Numbered from the stretch's first letter, positions 26,017-35,429 are shown. The stretch is 64,000 nucleotides of DNA from Aquimarina amphilecti (GCF_900109375.1 NZ_FOAB01000002.1:372001-436000), one strand, 5' to 3'. Numbers and translations: made by a program. The notes: generated by a model not told the origin, from the letters alone.

Positions 26017-26098
26017 TAAGTTGAGTTTGTGTTAAATATTATAATTTAGTTTCAATTCAGACCCTCAGGAAGTAGTTAGCCTGAGGGTTGTTTTTTTT
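26017..26098 (+). repeat. Hairpin unit 3 of three
   Basis: TAAGTTGAGTTTGTG is followed 18 bases on by TTTCAATTCAGACCC. A perfect nine-base stem, ACCCTCAGG / CCTGAGGGT, then encloses the loop AAGTAGTTAG (26070-26079), and eight T follow. The spacing from block to hairpin is 44 bases, the same as in unit 1. The hairpin with its T tract is a convincing plus-strand terminator. Confidence 0.7.
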
Positions 26099-26191
26099 AA
26101 TAAGGTTCCAAATTAATAAGTTTTGATTTGATTGACAGTTAGAAAGAAGTCGTACTACATCAAATTATTTTCTAAAAAGATATATTCACCC

Positions 26192-26199
26192 TACATTTG
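26192..26199 (+). promoter_or_regulatory. Candidate -7 element for the TPR-AraC regulator gene
   Basis: TACATTTG matches TAnnTTTG exactly, 38 bases before the start codon. No TTG stands at the best -33 spacing. Confidence 0.35.
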
Positions 26200-26236
26200 T
26201 TTTGAGCCTCAGTTATCACCGATTGATCCTTAATAA

Positions 26237-27880
26237 ATGCGCACTCTTTTTTATATACCCTTTTTTTTGGCATCATTTTCTTTAATTGCCCAAAACGAAC
26301 TAGATACAATTGCGATTGTTAAGCAAGCTAAATTCAGTTTATCTGTAGATAGTATTTCTAAATATCAACAGTTGTCCGTCAAAGCTCATAAGAAAGGAGA
26401 TTTTGAAACTTTTAGAGAATATTGTGAAGCTATCTTAGAGATTTCTAATAAGCACAAGTTAGATGATTTAAGGAATCAAGCCTTAGTCAATTTAGGAATT
26501 TATTATAGTAATGTTGAGCAATTAGATAAAGCCATTGAAAAATACCTTGAGGTTTTAGAGAACCTAAGTAAACTTCCGCAGAATAAGAGAGCAGAGCTTA
26601 CAGTTTTGGTGAATTTGGGTAATTTGTATAATAAGATAAATGAATATGATAAGACGATAGAGACGATGAATCAAGTGATTGCTCTTGCATCAACAATCGA
26701 TCAACCTGATATTTATTTGATGTCTGCTTATAATGCTTTAGGAAATGCTACCTCTATTAAAAAAGAATATTGTCAATCAGTAGAATATAGCTTAAGGGCT
26801 AAAGATCTAGCCGTAAAATTAAACCGTAAAAGTTCAATTATAAGTATTCTTTTAAATCTAAGCGATAATTTTTTAGCGCTAGAAGAATATGATCAAGTAG
26901 TTTTTTACTGTAAAGAGGTATTGGCAGCTATTACCGAGGAAGACTCTAAAAAGCAACAAGCTAATGCTCTAATACTAATAGGTGATGCTTTGGTTCGTAA
27001 TGATGAACCATTAGAAGCCTTTTCATATTTAATAAAAGCAAGGGACCTTTCTATAGCTGGAAATTTTTTTAAAATACGAAGGGACAGCCATAAATTACTT
27101 GCTAAAGTATATGAAGTTAAAGGAGATTTTAAAAAATCTTTAGAAGAACAGAAACATTATACAGAAGCTAATGAAGAATATCTGAATACGCTTTCTAGAG
27201 CTCAGAAAAAACAATTAGAACTAGAATCAGAAGAAAAGACGGAACTATTAACAGAACAGACAGAAGAACTAGAATTTCTTGCTAAAGAAAAACAACTGTA
27301 TCTGTTTTTAGGATCTTTATTAGTTATTCTTTTAATAAGTTCTTTTCTTATATATAAAAAAAGGAGAAAGAAACTTATTTCAGAATCTCTAAGGCTAAAG
27401 GGAGATAAAGAACTTTTAACGAATGAGAAAGAAGCACTCCAAGTTAAATTGAAAAGGATTGCTAAAAACACTAAGAAAGAAAAAGACAGCAATACTGTGT
27501 CTTATCAGAATTCATCACTTAACCTGGAAGATCGAAAATTATATATGCAGCAAATTTTGGATTATATGGATGATAAAAAACCATATTTAAATCACGAAAT
27601 TAAGCAATCGGATATAGCAAGTGATTTATCTATGAGTGTTCATCTTTTTTCAGAAGTATTGAATGTTTGTTTTCATCGAAACTTTAATAGCTTTATTAAT
27701 CTATATAGAGTAAGTGAGGCCAAGTCATTAATGAAAAACCCTAAATACAAACAGTATAAAATTTTGTCTATTGGTTACGAGGCTGGTTTCTCGAGTAAGA
27801 CTTCATTTAATAGGGTATTTAAAAATCTTGTTGGTTCTACACCTTCGGAGTATCAAAAACAACACCTTATATTAGATTAA
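26237..27880 (+). CDS. Membrane-bound TPR / AraC-type transcriptional regulator
   Basis: A 547-residue protein with an N-terminal signal peptide (ending near LIAQ). About eight tetratricopeptide repeats lie in residues 30-330, then a coiled-coil rich in Glu and Lys. One membrane span follows (LYLFLGSLLVILLISSFLIY) with a basic linker. The cytoplasmic C-terminal AraC-type DNA-binding domain is seen in IKQSDIASDLSMSVHLFSEV and ILSIGYEAGFSSKTSFNRVF. It resembles a one-component transmembrane sensor: periplasmic TPRs sense a partner and the AraC part binds DNA. Targets are unknown; it stands alone between the hairpin units and three uncharacterised genes. Confidence 0.88.
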   Translation: MRTLFYIPFFLASFSLIAQNELDTIAIVKQAKFSLSVDSISKYQQLSVKAHKKGDFETFREYCEAILEISNKHKLDDLRNQALVNLGIYYSNVEQLDKAIEKYLEVLENLSKLPQNKRAELTVLVNLGNLYNKINEYDKTIETMNQVIALASTIDQPDIYLMSAYNALGNATSIKKEYCQSVEYSLRAKDLAVKLNRKSSIISILLNLSDNFLALEEYDQVVFYCKEVLAAITEEDSKKQQANALILIGDALVRNDEPLEAFSYLIKARDLSIAGNFFKIRRDSHKLLAKVYEVKGDFKKSLEEQKHYTEANEEYLNTLSRAQKKQLELESEEKTELLTEQTEELEFLAKEKQLYLFLGSLLVILLISSFLIYKKRRKKLISESLRLKGDKELLTNEKEALQVKLKRIAKNTKKEKDSNTVSYQNSSLNLEDRKLYMQQILDYMDDKKPYLNHEIKQSDIASDLSMSVHLFSEVLNVCFHRNFNSFINLYRVSEAKSLMKNPKYKQYKILSIGYEAGFSSKTSFNRVFKNLVGSTPSEYQKQHLILD

Positions 27881-28057
27881 GCACTAGCTTGGCACCAAAT
27901 CATTTTCTTCTTATTTATGGATGTTTTTATAGCATTTACATGGTTCAAATTATAACATGGAACCGTTTTCACAGTATTTCTTTTTAACATTGAAATTATA
28001 TAATAATACGTTCGAAATTAGGCCTTTTTGATATGGCTAAAAAAGAAGAATACACCA

Positions 28058-28789
28058 ATGCTAAGAAGAAAAGAGTATATAGAGCTTTATAAAAGTTTTG
28101 AAATCAAATTTGTATCTCCGTATGGAGATACAAGAGAGTTTATAAAAGTACAGCTATATAAACAGATAGTATCTTCTAGAATATCAGAAAATATAAAAAG
28201 AAAACCTCTGATAGTTTTCTACTTCGCATCTAATGGGATCGATATTCCTAAAGAAGATTGGACCTATGAAATGAAGGAAAGCGCAAGAGAGTATTCCTTA
28301 GATTATCCAGTTCCGGGTGCGGGAAAGAGATATTCTAATTTTGGAAATACCATACGATTCCTAACAAGTATAATAACCATATTGACTTGTACAATTATTT
28401 TTTATTTATATAATCAAAAAACAATTCAACTTAAAAGCGATTTAGATGAATTTACGAGTTTCCCAAAAACAGGAGATAAATATTATGGTTCTATGACTCA
28501 ACCTATTTCTAATTCAGATATACCCGAAAAAAGTTATGGTTGGATTAAAATAATATATGTGAATCCTAATGATAGCATTGTTAGTTATAGAACAAGTTTT
28601 GATTTAGGAGCTGTTTCTTTTAATACCTTAGAGACTGATTATACTAATTTTGAGTTCATAATTTTTGAAGGTAAGTTTAAAGTCACAGGAGATCGTGAAA
28701 TCAAGATTATATCACCGAGCAAGAAAATGAGATTTAAATCTCAAGTGATTGATGATAATATAAGAAATTATAAAATTTCAGCTAATTAA
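28058..28789 (+). CDS. Uncharacterised single-span membrane protein
   Basis: I do not recognise this 243-residue protein. The start at the ATG 28058 is preferred; an in-frame TTG ten codons earlier is possible. The N-terminal 105 residues are basic and cytoplasmic in type, with a short KPLIVFYFASNGIDIPKEDW strand pattern. One membrane span lies near residues 107-128 (SIITILTCTIIFYLYNQ). The C-terminal 115 residues look like an extracytoplasmic beta-rich domain. A 39-base gap leads to the next membrane protein, so the two may be cotranscribed. Confidence 0.6.
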   Translation: MLRRKEYIELYKSFEIKFVSPYGDTREFIKVQLYKQIVSSRISENIKRKPLIVFYFASNGIDIPKEDWTYEMKESAREYSLDYPVPGAGKRYSNFGNTIRFLTSIITILTCTIIFYLYNQKTIQLKSDLDEFTSFPKTGDKYYGSMTQPISNSDIPEKSYGWIKIIYVNPNDSIVSYRTSFDLGAVSFNTLETDYTNFEFIIFEGKFKVTGDREIKIISPSKKMRFKSQVIDDNIRNYKISAN

Positions 28790-28828
28790 TCATAAGGTAT
28801 TAACTTGTAAAGTGAAATCAATAAATTT

Positions 28829-29104
28829 ATGAAAGTACCATTTTATGTTTTTTTGAGCTTTACTATTATAGTATTAGGCTTATTTATCTACAATGCATTT
28901 TTTGCTTATCATGGAGCAGATGGTCTAAGTGGTTTTTTTGAAGGGATTGTACTTGGGGGAGGTTGTATAATTTGTATGATTATTACGATATCGTTTGGGA
29001 GTATTGTTTTTCTTCCTAAAGCCTCAGTATTAAGACGTTTAGGTATTGTAACCTGTCTTTCTGTTATTGGGATTACGATTTTTTTATTAGCATTCTTAGT
29101 GTAA
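28829..29104 (+). CDS. Small uncharacterised membrane protein with about three spans
   Basis: A 91-residue hydrophobic protein. Predicted spans are near residues 4-24 (YVFLSFTIIVLGLFIYNAFF), 36-60 and 68-90. A glycine-rich stretch (GIVLGGGCIICMIITISFG) lies in the middle. No family is recognised and no catalytic residues stand out. It probably belongs with the preceding membrane protein gene. Confidence 0.6.
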   Translation: MKVPFYVFLSFTIIVLGLFIYNAFFAYHGADGLSGFFEGIVLGGGCIICMIITISFGSIVFLPKASVLRRLGIVTCLSVIGITIFLLAFLV

Positions 29105-29263
29105 ACACAAGATCTAACATGTATCGAGTAATCATTATAGATACTAATAGTGGATTATATTCTTGTGTATATTACTTCTCAGAATAAGTAAAAAAGGATC
29201 AGTAGAAAAATAGAAGATTGTTTTGATTTTGAAGGAAATAAGAGGTAATAATTTTAAGTAATA

Positions 29264-29821
29264 ATGAAATTAAAAACACTAGGAGTATTAAAGCAAGATA
29301 TTGGAAACTTGCCCTTGGAAAAGGATTGGATAACTGCAAAACCAATAGCAACTCCTTTTTTTGATCACAAGGAGATATCATATCGATTGGATTGTACGGA
29401 GGTTTCAGGGATGGATCCAATTAGAGTGGATCAAGTACTTTCTGATTTTATGAACATTAATGAATCTGTTAAAATAGAAGCTGCTAAAAGAGCTTTTGAA
29501 AATTGGATAACATTTAATGATGCCGTTGGTTATCTAGAGACTATAGAAACCTATCAAACAGCTTCCAATAAGCCAGCATGGATGGTTAGTGCTCTGGAAC
29601 AAATGTTACCTCTATTAAACCTTACAGAATCTAAGAAAGTTTGGGAATACATAACACCAATTGAAATTGTTATTACTAAAGATAGACATCAGAGAGATGA
29701 AGATATTTACATTCAAATTTTATGTAATTGTTTATGGCAAGAAGAACACGGATTACAATTTATATTAAAAGAAGGTAACGAATTGATTAGAGTTAGTGAT
29801 CAAGACGGAAACTTATTTTAA
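29264..29821 (+). CDS. Uncharacterised cytoplasmic protein, possibly DUF6985/DUF2004-like
   Basis: A soluble protein of 185 residues with no signal or membrane segment. The N-terminus has a beta-rich pattern (LEKDWITAKPIATPFFDHKE), the middle is helical, and the C-terminus reads IYIQILCNCLWQEEHGLQFI then GNELIRVSDQDGN. This ending looks like an E-H-G-L signature seen in some immunity- or regulation-type domains of unknown function, but I could not confirm a family. It is followed by a 239-base gap before xylB and need not be part of the xylose operon. Confidence 0.6.
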   Translation: MKLKTLGVLKQDIGNLPLEKDWITAKPIATPFFDHKEISYRLDCTEVSGMDPIRVDQVLSDFMNINESVKIEAAKRAFENWITFNDAVGYLETIETYQTASNKPAWMVSALEQMLPLLNLTESKKVWEYITPIEIVITKDRHQRDEDIYIQILCNCLWQEEHGLQFILKEGNELIRVSDQDGNLF

Positions 29822-29963
29822 GAGCTACAAATAATAGAATGCGTTTTCAGATTTAATTCCGAAGAAATAAAAGATACTTTTCTTATGATTTCTTTGATAA
29901 GGATATCTCAATTAAATTATTTTTTTGAAAAGGTTATAATGGATTTTTCTATTTGTTGTTTTT

Positions 29964-29989
29964 ACGAAAATTTAACTGTGAGTTTTCGT
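29964..29989 (+). promoter_or_regulatory. Candidate LacI-type half-site pair upstream of xylB
   Basis: ACGAAAA (29964-29970) and its complement TTTTCGT (29983-29989) face each other across 12 bases, ten bases (one helical turn) more than in the perfect operator at 54345. A third half-site AACGAAAA lies at 30047-30054, just before the xylB start. Confidence 0.35.
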
Positions 29990-30060
29990 TCAAATCCATA
30001 ATTTATCGATTCTAATCAATATAGATTTTAGATTTTTATATCCAATAACGAAAATGCTAC

Positions 30061-31554
30061 ATGTATTATATAGGATTTGACATAGGAAGTTCATCTGTTA
30101 AAGCAGCTCTGATCGATTCGGACAACGGCAAAAGTATAGCTTCAATAAATGAACCAAAAGATGAGATGGATATAATCTCAGTAAATAGCGATTGGGCAGA
30201 GCAAAACCCAAGTTTTTGGTGGGAGAATGTTTGTAACGCTAGTAAACGATTATTAAAGGAAAATGCAGTTGCTTCGGAATTAGTTCTGGGCATAGGGATA
30301 TCTTATCAGATGCATGGACTCGTTTTGGTAGATAAGGATGGAGAACTTTTGCGAAATTCAATTATTTGGTGTGATAGTAGAGCAGTTGAAATCGGAAATA
30401 AAGCTTTTGAGAAATTAGGAGAGGAAAAATGTAAAGATAATCTTCTTAATTCTCCTGCAAATTTTACAGCATCTAAACTAAAATGGGTACGAGATAATGA
30501 ACCAGATGTTTATAAAAGAGTATATAAATTTATGCTTCCGGGAGATTATATAGCATATAAGTTCACAAATAATATTAATACAACAAAATCAGGACTCTCA
30601 GAAGGAATTTTGTGGGATTACAAAAAACAAGAACCTGCAAAATGGTTGTTAGAATATTATGATATTGATTCGAGCCTTATTCCTGATATTGTTGAAACGT
30701 TTTCAAATCAAGGAGAGCTTAGTACCAAAGGTGCAGAAGAAAGTGGTTTAAAAGTAGGAATTCCTATTTTTTATCGTGCGGGAGATCAGCCCAATAATGC
30801 ATTATCCCTTAATGTTTTTAACCCTGGAGAAGTTGCACTTACCGGAGGTACTTCAGGAGTGATTTATGCTGTAACTGATAAATTATCAGGAAAAGAACCT
30901 GTAAAGTATAATAATTTTGCACACGTTAATTACAGTGAACAAAAACCAGTTATTGGTAAACTTCTATGTATTAATGGAGCAGGAATTCAATATAGATGGT
31001 TAAAAAATAACCTTAACCTAGAGACAAGCTCATATCAAACAATGAATTCACTTGCTTCAAAAATACCCGTTGGATCAGATAATCTACAACTAATACCTTT
31101 TGGTAATGGAGCTGAGAGAATGTTTGATAATAAAACAATTGGAACTCAGATTTGTAATATCAATTTAAATAAACATACTAGATCACATATCTGCAGAGCA
31201 GCTTTAGAAGGAATAGCATTTTCTTTTGTATATGGTATGGAGATTTTAAGGAAGGATGGGGCAAATATAAAAGTAATACGAGCAGGAAACGATAACTTGT
31301 TTAGATCAGAAATATTTTCTAATACAGTTTCTACTTTAATTGATCAAGAAATAGAAATTTATAATACAACAGGTGCGGTAGGAGCGGCAAGAGCAGCAGG
31401 TTGGGCGAAAGGAACATTTGAAGATATTGGAGGTATGATAACTAAAAATGATAAGGTAATGACCTATCATCCTCTACAGAATAAAGATGATTACCAATTA
31501 GCATATCAGAATTGGAAAAAAGAACTTAATAGAATTTTAATAGATAAAAAATGA
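30061..31554 (+). CDS. xylB: Xylulokinase
   Basis: A 497-residue FGGY-family kinase that phosphorylates D-xylulose to xylulose 5-phosphate. It begins [18 protein letters not shown] (phosphate loop). It contains [16 protein letters not shown] with the substrate-contacting Met-His-Gly typical of xylulokinases, [12 protein letters not shown], and [20 protein letters not shown] with the catalytic Asp. The C-terminal domain has the nucleotide-binding [15 protein letters not shown]. Its stop overlaps the xylA start by four bases, so the two are translationally coupled. LacI-type half-sites lie upstream. Confidence 0.95.
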   Translation: MYYIGFDIGSSSVKAALIDSDNGKSIASINEPKDEMDIISVNSDWAEQNPSFWWENVCNASKRLLKENAVASELVLGIGISYQMHGLVLVDKDGELLRNSIIWCDSRAVEIGNKAFEKLGEEKCKDNLLNSPANFTASKLKWVRDNEPDVYKRVYKFMLPGDYIAYKFTNNINTTKSGLSEGILWDYKKQEPAKWLLEYYDIDSSLIPDIVETFSNQGELSTKGAEESGLKVGIPIFYRAGDQPNNALSLNVFNPGEVALTGGTSGVIYAVTDKLSGKEPVKYNNFAHVNYSEQKPVIGKLLCINGAGIQYRWLKNNLNLETSSYQTMNSLASKIPVGSDNLQLIPFGNGAERMFDNKTIGTQICNINLNKHTRSHICRAALEGIAFSFVYGMEILRKDGANIKVIRAGNDNLFRSEIFSNTVSTLIDQEIEIYNTTGAVGAARAAGWAKGTFEDIGGMITKNDKVMTYHPLQNKDDYQLAYQNWKKELNRILIDKK

Positions 31555-32876
31555 TTGTACTAGGAAACGAAGAACACTTTAAAGGGATTGATAAAATTAA
31601 ATTTGAAGGAAAAGAATCTGACAATCCTTTGGCATTTAAATACTATGATCCAGAAAGAATTGTAGCAGGAAAAACATTAAGAGAACATTTTAAATTTGCT
31701 ATTGCGTATTGGCATACCTTCTGTGGTCAAGGTGCCGATCCATTTGGTTGGGGAACTCAGAACTTTTCTTGGGATAAGTCTTCAGACCCTATTCAGGCTG
31801 CTATAGATAAAGCTGATGCAGCATTTGAGTTTATTAGCAAAATGGGGTTTGATTACTTTTGTTTTCACGATTTTGATCTAGTACAAGAAGCTCCCACACT
31901 AGGAGAGTCAGAGAAAAGACTAACTACGATTGTAGAGTATATAAAAAAAAAGAAGAAAGAATCAGGTATTAAATTATTGTGGGGAACCGCTAACTGTTTT
32001 TCGAATCCAAGATATATGAATGGTGCCGCTACAAACCCTGATTTCAATGTACTTGCTAGAGCCGGTGCTCAGGTTAAATTGGCCTTGGATGCAACTATTG
32101 CACTAGATGGAGAAAATTATGTTTTCTGGGGAGGTAGAGAAGGTTATATGTCTTTGCTTAATACAGATATGAAGAGAGAATTAGATCACTTGGCTCAGTT
32201 TTTAACAATATCAAGAGATTATGCTAGAGCCCAGGGCTTTAAAGGAACATTTTTTATAGAACCAAAACCTATGGAGCCAACAAAACATCAATATGATTTT
32301 GATACGGCAACATCAATTGGGTTCTTAAAAGAACATGGACTGGATAAAGACTTTAAGATTAATATAGAAGTAAATCACGCAACCTTAGCACAGCATACAT
32401 TTCAGCATGAATTAGATGTAGCGGCAAGTGCAGGAATGCTAGGAAGCATAGATGCCAACAGAGGTGATTATCAAAACGGTTGGGATACGGATCAGTTTCC
32501 AAATAACATTTTAGAAGTGACAGAAGCAATGTTGGTTTTCCTAAAAGCAGAAGGATTAAAAGGTGGAGGTGTTAACTTTGATGCAAAAATAAGAAGAAAT
32601 TCTACAGATATAGAAGATGTGTTTTTAGCGCATATCGGAGGAGCTGATGTTTTTGCTAGAGCCCTAATTACTGCGGATAAAATAATCACTTCATCTTCGT
32701 ATAAAAAATTGAGAGAGCAGAGATATAGCTCATTTGATATAGGAAAAGGCAAAGAGTTCGAAAGTGGAGTTTTAAAATTAAATGATTTATATGAAATTGC
32801 GTCAGATACTGGCGAACTTGCTTTACAAAGCGGAAAGCAAGAATTATTTGAGAATATTATTAATCAATACATTTAG
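31551..32876 (+). CDS. xylA: Xylose isomerase
   Basis: A 441-residue class II xylose isomerase that converts D-xylose to D-xylulose. The catalytic His is in [18 protein letters not shown], the sugar and metal site in [17 protein letters not shown], and further metal ligands in [28 protein letters not shown] and [19 protein letters not shown]. It is translated from an ATG inside the end of xylB. A mutarotase gene follows 51 bases later, so xylB-xylA-epimerase form one catabolic operon. Confidence 0.97.
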   Translation: MIVLGNEEHFKGIDKIKFEGKESDNPLAFKYYDPERIVAGKTLREHFKFAIAYWHTFCGQGADPFGWGTQNFSWDKSSDPIQAAIDKADAAFEFISKMGFDYFCFHDFDLVQEAPTLGESEKRLTTIVEYIKKKKKESGIKLLWGTANCFSNPRYMNGAATNPDFNVLARAGAQVKLALDATIALDGENYVFWGGREGYMSLLNTDMKRELDHLAQFLTISRDYARAQGFKGTFFIEPKPMEPTKHQYDFDTATSIGFLKEHGLDKDFKINIEVNHATLAQHTFQHELDVAASAGMLGSIDANRGDYQNGWDTDQFPNNILEVTEAMLVFLKAEGLKGGGVNFDAKIRRNSTDIEDVFLAHIGGADVFARALITADKIITSSSYKKLREQRYSSFDIGKGKEFESGVLKLNDLYEIASDTGELALQSGKQELFENIINQYI

Positions 32877-32927
32877 TAAATTACCAGCTTTTTTTAATAG
32901 TACGTTTAAAACATATTTCTAGGATAA

Positions 32928-33956
32928 ATGATTCAGGATACCTTATATAGCAATAATGAAACGTATACTTCTATAACACTTAGAAATAATAGAGGATCCA
33001 AGCTAACATTAACTAATTATGGAGCTTCAATTATTAGCTTAGAGATTCCAAATAAAAGAGAAGAATTGGTTAATGTAGTGGTAGGTCTAGATTCTGTTAA
33101 TGACTATAAAGAAGTTTCATATCACCCAAGTGCTAAATTTTTAGGAGCCTCAATAGGAAGATATGCTGGTAGGATAAGTAATGGAGATTTTAGTATTAGT
33201 AACAAAGTATATAGCTTATATCATAAAGATGGAGTTCATTTACATGGTGGATCCGAAGGTTTCGATAAAAAGGTCTGGGATGTCGACTTCATAGATTATG
33301 GTACAAATACTGTTGGTTTTTCATACTACAGTAGACATTTAGAAGAAGGATACCCTGGTAACTTAGAGGTTAAAGCTATTTATCAATTATCAGAAGACAA
33401 TGATCTAAAGATTACTTATAAAGCTATTTCTGATCTAGATACTGTTGTAAATCTAACTAATCATGCTTATTTTAATCTAAATGGGTCAGGAAGTATTTTG
33501 GATCATATTTTGTTGTTGGATTGCTTCAAATATTTAGAAGTTAACCCTAAACAATTGCCTACAGGAAAAGAGAAATCTGTAACTGCAACAAAATATGATT
33601 TTTTAAAGCCCAAAAGCTTACAATGTTTAGCCGATTTTGGACTTATTGATGATACTTTAATTTATAGTTCTAAAAAAGGAAACTCAATAAATGGTAAAAA
33701 AGCTAGACTAATTGCTCCTAATACCGGTATTAGTATGGAAATAGATACAAATCAGCCAGCAGTGGTTATTTATACTCCGGAAAACTTACCAAAGTGGAAC
33801 TTTAAAAATCAATCAGTTTATAATCGTTTTCCAGCTATTTGTTTTGAAAATCAAAACTATCCTGATGCACCTAATCATAGTCATTTTCCTTCTTCTTTAA
33901 TTAAAGCTGGAGAAACTTACGAAAGTAAAAGTGTTTTTAAATTTTTAGTTATTTAA
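32928..33956 (+). CDS. Aldose 1-epimerase (mutarotase)
   Basis: A 342-residue GalM-type mutarotase that interconverts alpha and beta anomers of free sugars, here probably xylose feeding XylA. Conserved segments are LTNYGASIISLEIPNK at the N-terminus, FLGASIGRYAGRIS, the catalytic His in NLTNHAYFNLNGSG and the catalytic Glu in ICFENQNYPDAPNHSHFP. No signal peptide is seen, so it should act in the cytoplasm. It ends the xylB-xylA operon and converges on the LacI-type regulator gene. Confidence 0.92.
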   Translation: MIQDTLYSNNETYTSITLRNNRGSKLTLTNYGASIISLEIPNKREELVNVVVGLDSVNDYKEVSYHPSAKFLGASIGRYAGRISNGDFSISNKVYSLYHKDGVHLHGGSEGFDKKVWDVDFIDYGTNTVGFSYYSRHLEEGYPGNLEVKAIYQLSEDNDLKITYKAISDLDTVVNLTNHAYFNLNGSGSILDHILLLDCFKYLEVNPKQLPTGKEKSVTATKYDFLKPKSLQCLADFGLIDDTLIYSSKKGNSINGKKARLIAPNTGISMEIDTNQPAVVIYTPENLPKWNFKNQSVYNRFPAICFENQNYPDAPNHSHFPSSLIKAGETYESKSVFKFLVI

Positions 33957-33980
33957 AAAATGAACCCTCTACCCTACTGG

Positions 33981-35009
33981 TTACAGCCGTTTTGTAGAAT
34001 CTCTTTCTATAAGATTTGTTTTTATTACCTTGGTAGTATACGACGTTTCGATATTTTCATTTTCTATTTTGTCTATAAGTATTTTTGCTGCTGCTTCTCC
34101 TAGATAAGTGCTATGCTGACTTACCGTAGTTATAGCCGGAGTGACATGACGTGGAAGAACACCATTAGTAAACCCAATAATAGAAATATCCTCAGGCACT
34201 TTATATCCTTTATATAAAACCATCTTAAGAGTACTAATTGCAGAATCTTCCTCCAGACATAATATGGCATCTACTTTTTTCGAATCAAGTAATATTTTTA
34301 ATAAGGTATCGATATCATTGAACTCATCGACTTTAAGGATTAAGTTGTCATCAATTGGAAAATTTGCCTCTACGAGTGCTCTTTTATATCCTTCGAGTCT
34401 AAGTTTTCCAACACTAAGCAGGTGGATGTTAGAAACGATGGCAATATTTTGGCAGCCAGTTTTAATGAAATAATTAGCGGCATTAAATGCACCTTCTTCA
34501 TCATTTACAATTACCTTATCACATTCTATTTCGTTGGTAACTCTATCAATCATTATAATTGGTACTCCTTGATTTATAGTGTTTTGAAAATGTGTGAAAT
34601 CTTTTTTGACTTGGGTCTCTTCTGCCATTGAGAGTATAACACCATCCAAATTAGAATTTTTTAAAAGTTCCATAGCAGTAACTTCTTTATCACGAGATTC
34701 ATTAGAGATACAAGTGATAAGATTGTATCCTTTTTCTGTAACGATCTTTTCAATACCAACAAAAACTTTAGTAAAGAAGTGATTCAGCATATTAGGTATG
34801 ATTACTCCAATGGTTTTAGTGTTTTTTTGTTTTTCATAGGTAAATGGACTTTGATTTGATTTATATTGTAGCTCTTTAGCATATTCCTGAATCATAGATT
34901 TGGTTCTATTACTAATTTCATAACTATCATTAAGAGCTTTTGAAACTGTAGCAATAGAAACATTGAATTCTTTGGCAATATCTTTTAATGTAATTCTCTT
35001 TTTTTTCAT
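33981..35009 (-). CDS. LacI-family transcriptional regulator, likely of the xylose/xylan genes
   Basis: A 342-residue regulator. The N-terminal helix-turn-helix is TLKDIAKEFNVSIATVSKAL, followed by the hinge helix (SMIQEYAKELQYKSN) and a periplasmic-binding-protein-like ligand domain (KTIGVIIPNMLNHFFTKV to VPEDISIIGFTNG). Such proteins bind CGAAAACGTTTTCG-type palindromes. A perfect one lies at 54345-54360, a near-perfect one at 35364-35378, and half-sites lie before xylB. It stands between the xylose operon and the xylanase genes, so a xylose or xylo-oligosaccharide response is the natural inference. Whether it represses or activates is unknown. Confidence 0.9.
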   Translation of the reverse strand: MKKKRITLKDIAKEFNVSIATVSKALNDSYEISNRTKSMIQEYAKELQYKSNQSPFTYEKQKNTKTIGVIIPNMLNHFFTKVFVGIEKIVTEKGYNLITCISNESRDKEVTAMELLKNSNLDGVILSMAEETQVKKDFTHFQNTINQGVPIIMIDRVTNEIECDKVIVNDEEGAFNAANYFIKTGCQNIAIVSNIHLLSVGKLRLEGYKRALVEANFPIDDNLILKVDEFNDIDTLLKILLDSKKVDAILCLEEDSAISTLKMVLYKGYKVPEDISIIGFTNGVLPRHVTPAITTVSQHSTYLGEAAAKILIDKIENENIETSYTTKVIKTNLIERDSTKRL

Positions 35010-35363
35010 ATTAGTTTTAAAGACTGTTTTTTAGCTAAAAAATGGCTGACGGCTGTATACTTTGAGATATCAAAATCTTTTGTGGGGTTTTGATAAGTTA
35101 TCCGTAAAAACTATGCAAATCGACCTTCTTTGTAAAGTAATCTTATTAATTTAATTTACCATAGCGTGCAATTCTAATTGCAACAAAATTTGTAAAGATT
35201 GCTTCAAATATTTTAGAATTATCTTTTTTTGATTGGCTAGTAGTATTTGAGTATTACATTTTTCTTAGAATGAGTTTATGGAATATTCATTTTAAAATAA
35301 ATAAAACTGGCATCTACTAAAATGAATTTATTATAAATTTGATAATCAAGTATTTAGGTGTTA
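35010..35363. other. Intergenic region between the LacI-type gene and the GH11 gene
   Basis: This AT-rich spacer holds no supported ORF. Divergent promoters for the LacI-type and GH11 genes must lie in 35010-35524. I see an operator-like palindrome at 35364 and a -7 element at 35430, but no clear promoter on the LacI side. Confidence 0.4.
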
Positions 35364-35378
35364 ACGAAAAGTTTTCGT
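35364..35378 (+). promoter_or_regulatory. Candidate LacI-family operator upstream of the GH11 gene
   Basis: ACGAAAAGTTTTCGT is an inverted repeat identical to the perfect operator at 54345-54360 except that one central base is missing. It lies about 160 bases before the GH11 start and 52 bases before a -7 element. Confidence 0.5.
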
Positions 35379-35429
35379 AGAATTTGATTTAAAACGAATT
35401 AAATTATCAATAGTTTGATTAATGAGTTA

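Noticed and set aside
26017..26031. TGAGTTTG inside the repeated block as a plus-strand -7 promoter element
   Set aside because: It is one mismatch from TAnnTTTG, but only unit 3 has a TTG upstream, and that is 24 bases away; the other two lack a usable -33 element.
25454..26098. A CRISPR array as the explanation for the repeated blocks
   Set aside because: The spacing between copies is irregular (161 and 402 bases), there are only three copies, each ends in a different hairpin, and no cas genes are present.
28032..28091. A 19-codon frame (MAKKEEYTNAKKKRVYRAL) overlapping the start of the 28058 gene
   Set aside because: It overlaps the larger frame out of phase and shows no feature beyond lysine richness.
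29119..29187. A 22-codon plus-strand frame between the three-span protein and the E-H-G-L protein
   Set aside because: It has no hydrophobic pattern, conserved motif or terminator context, and is expected by chance in AT-rich DNA.
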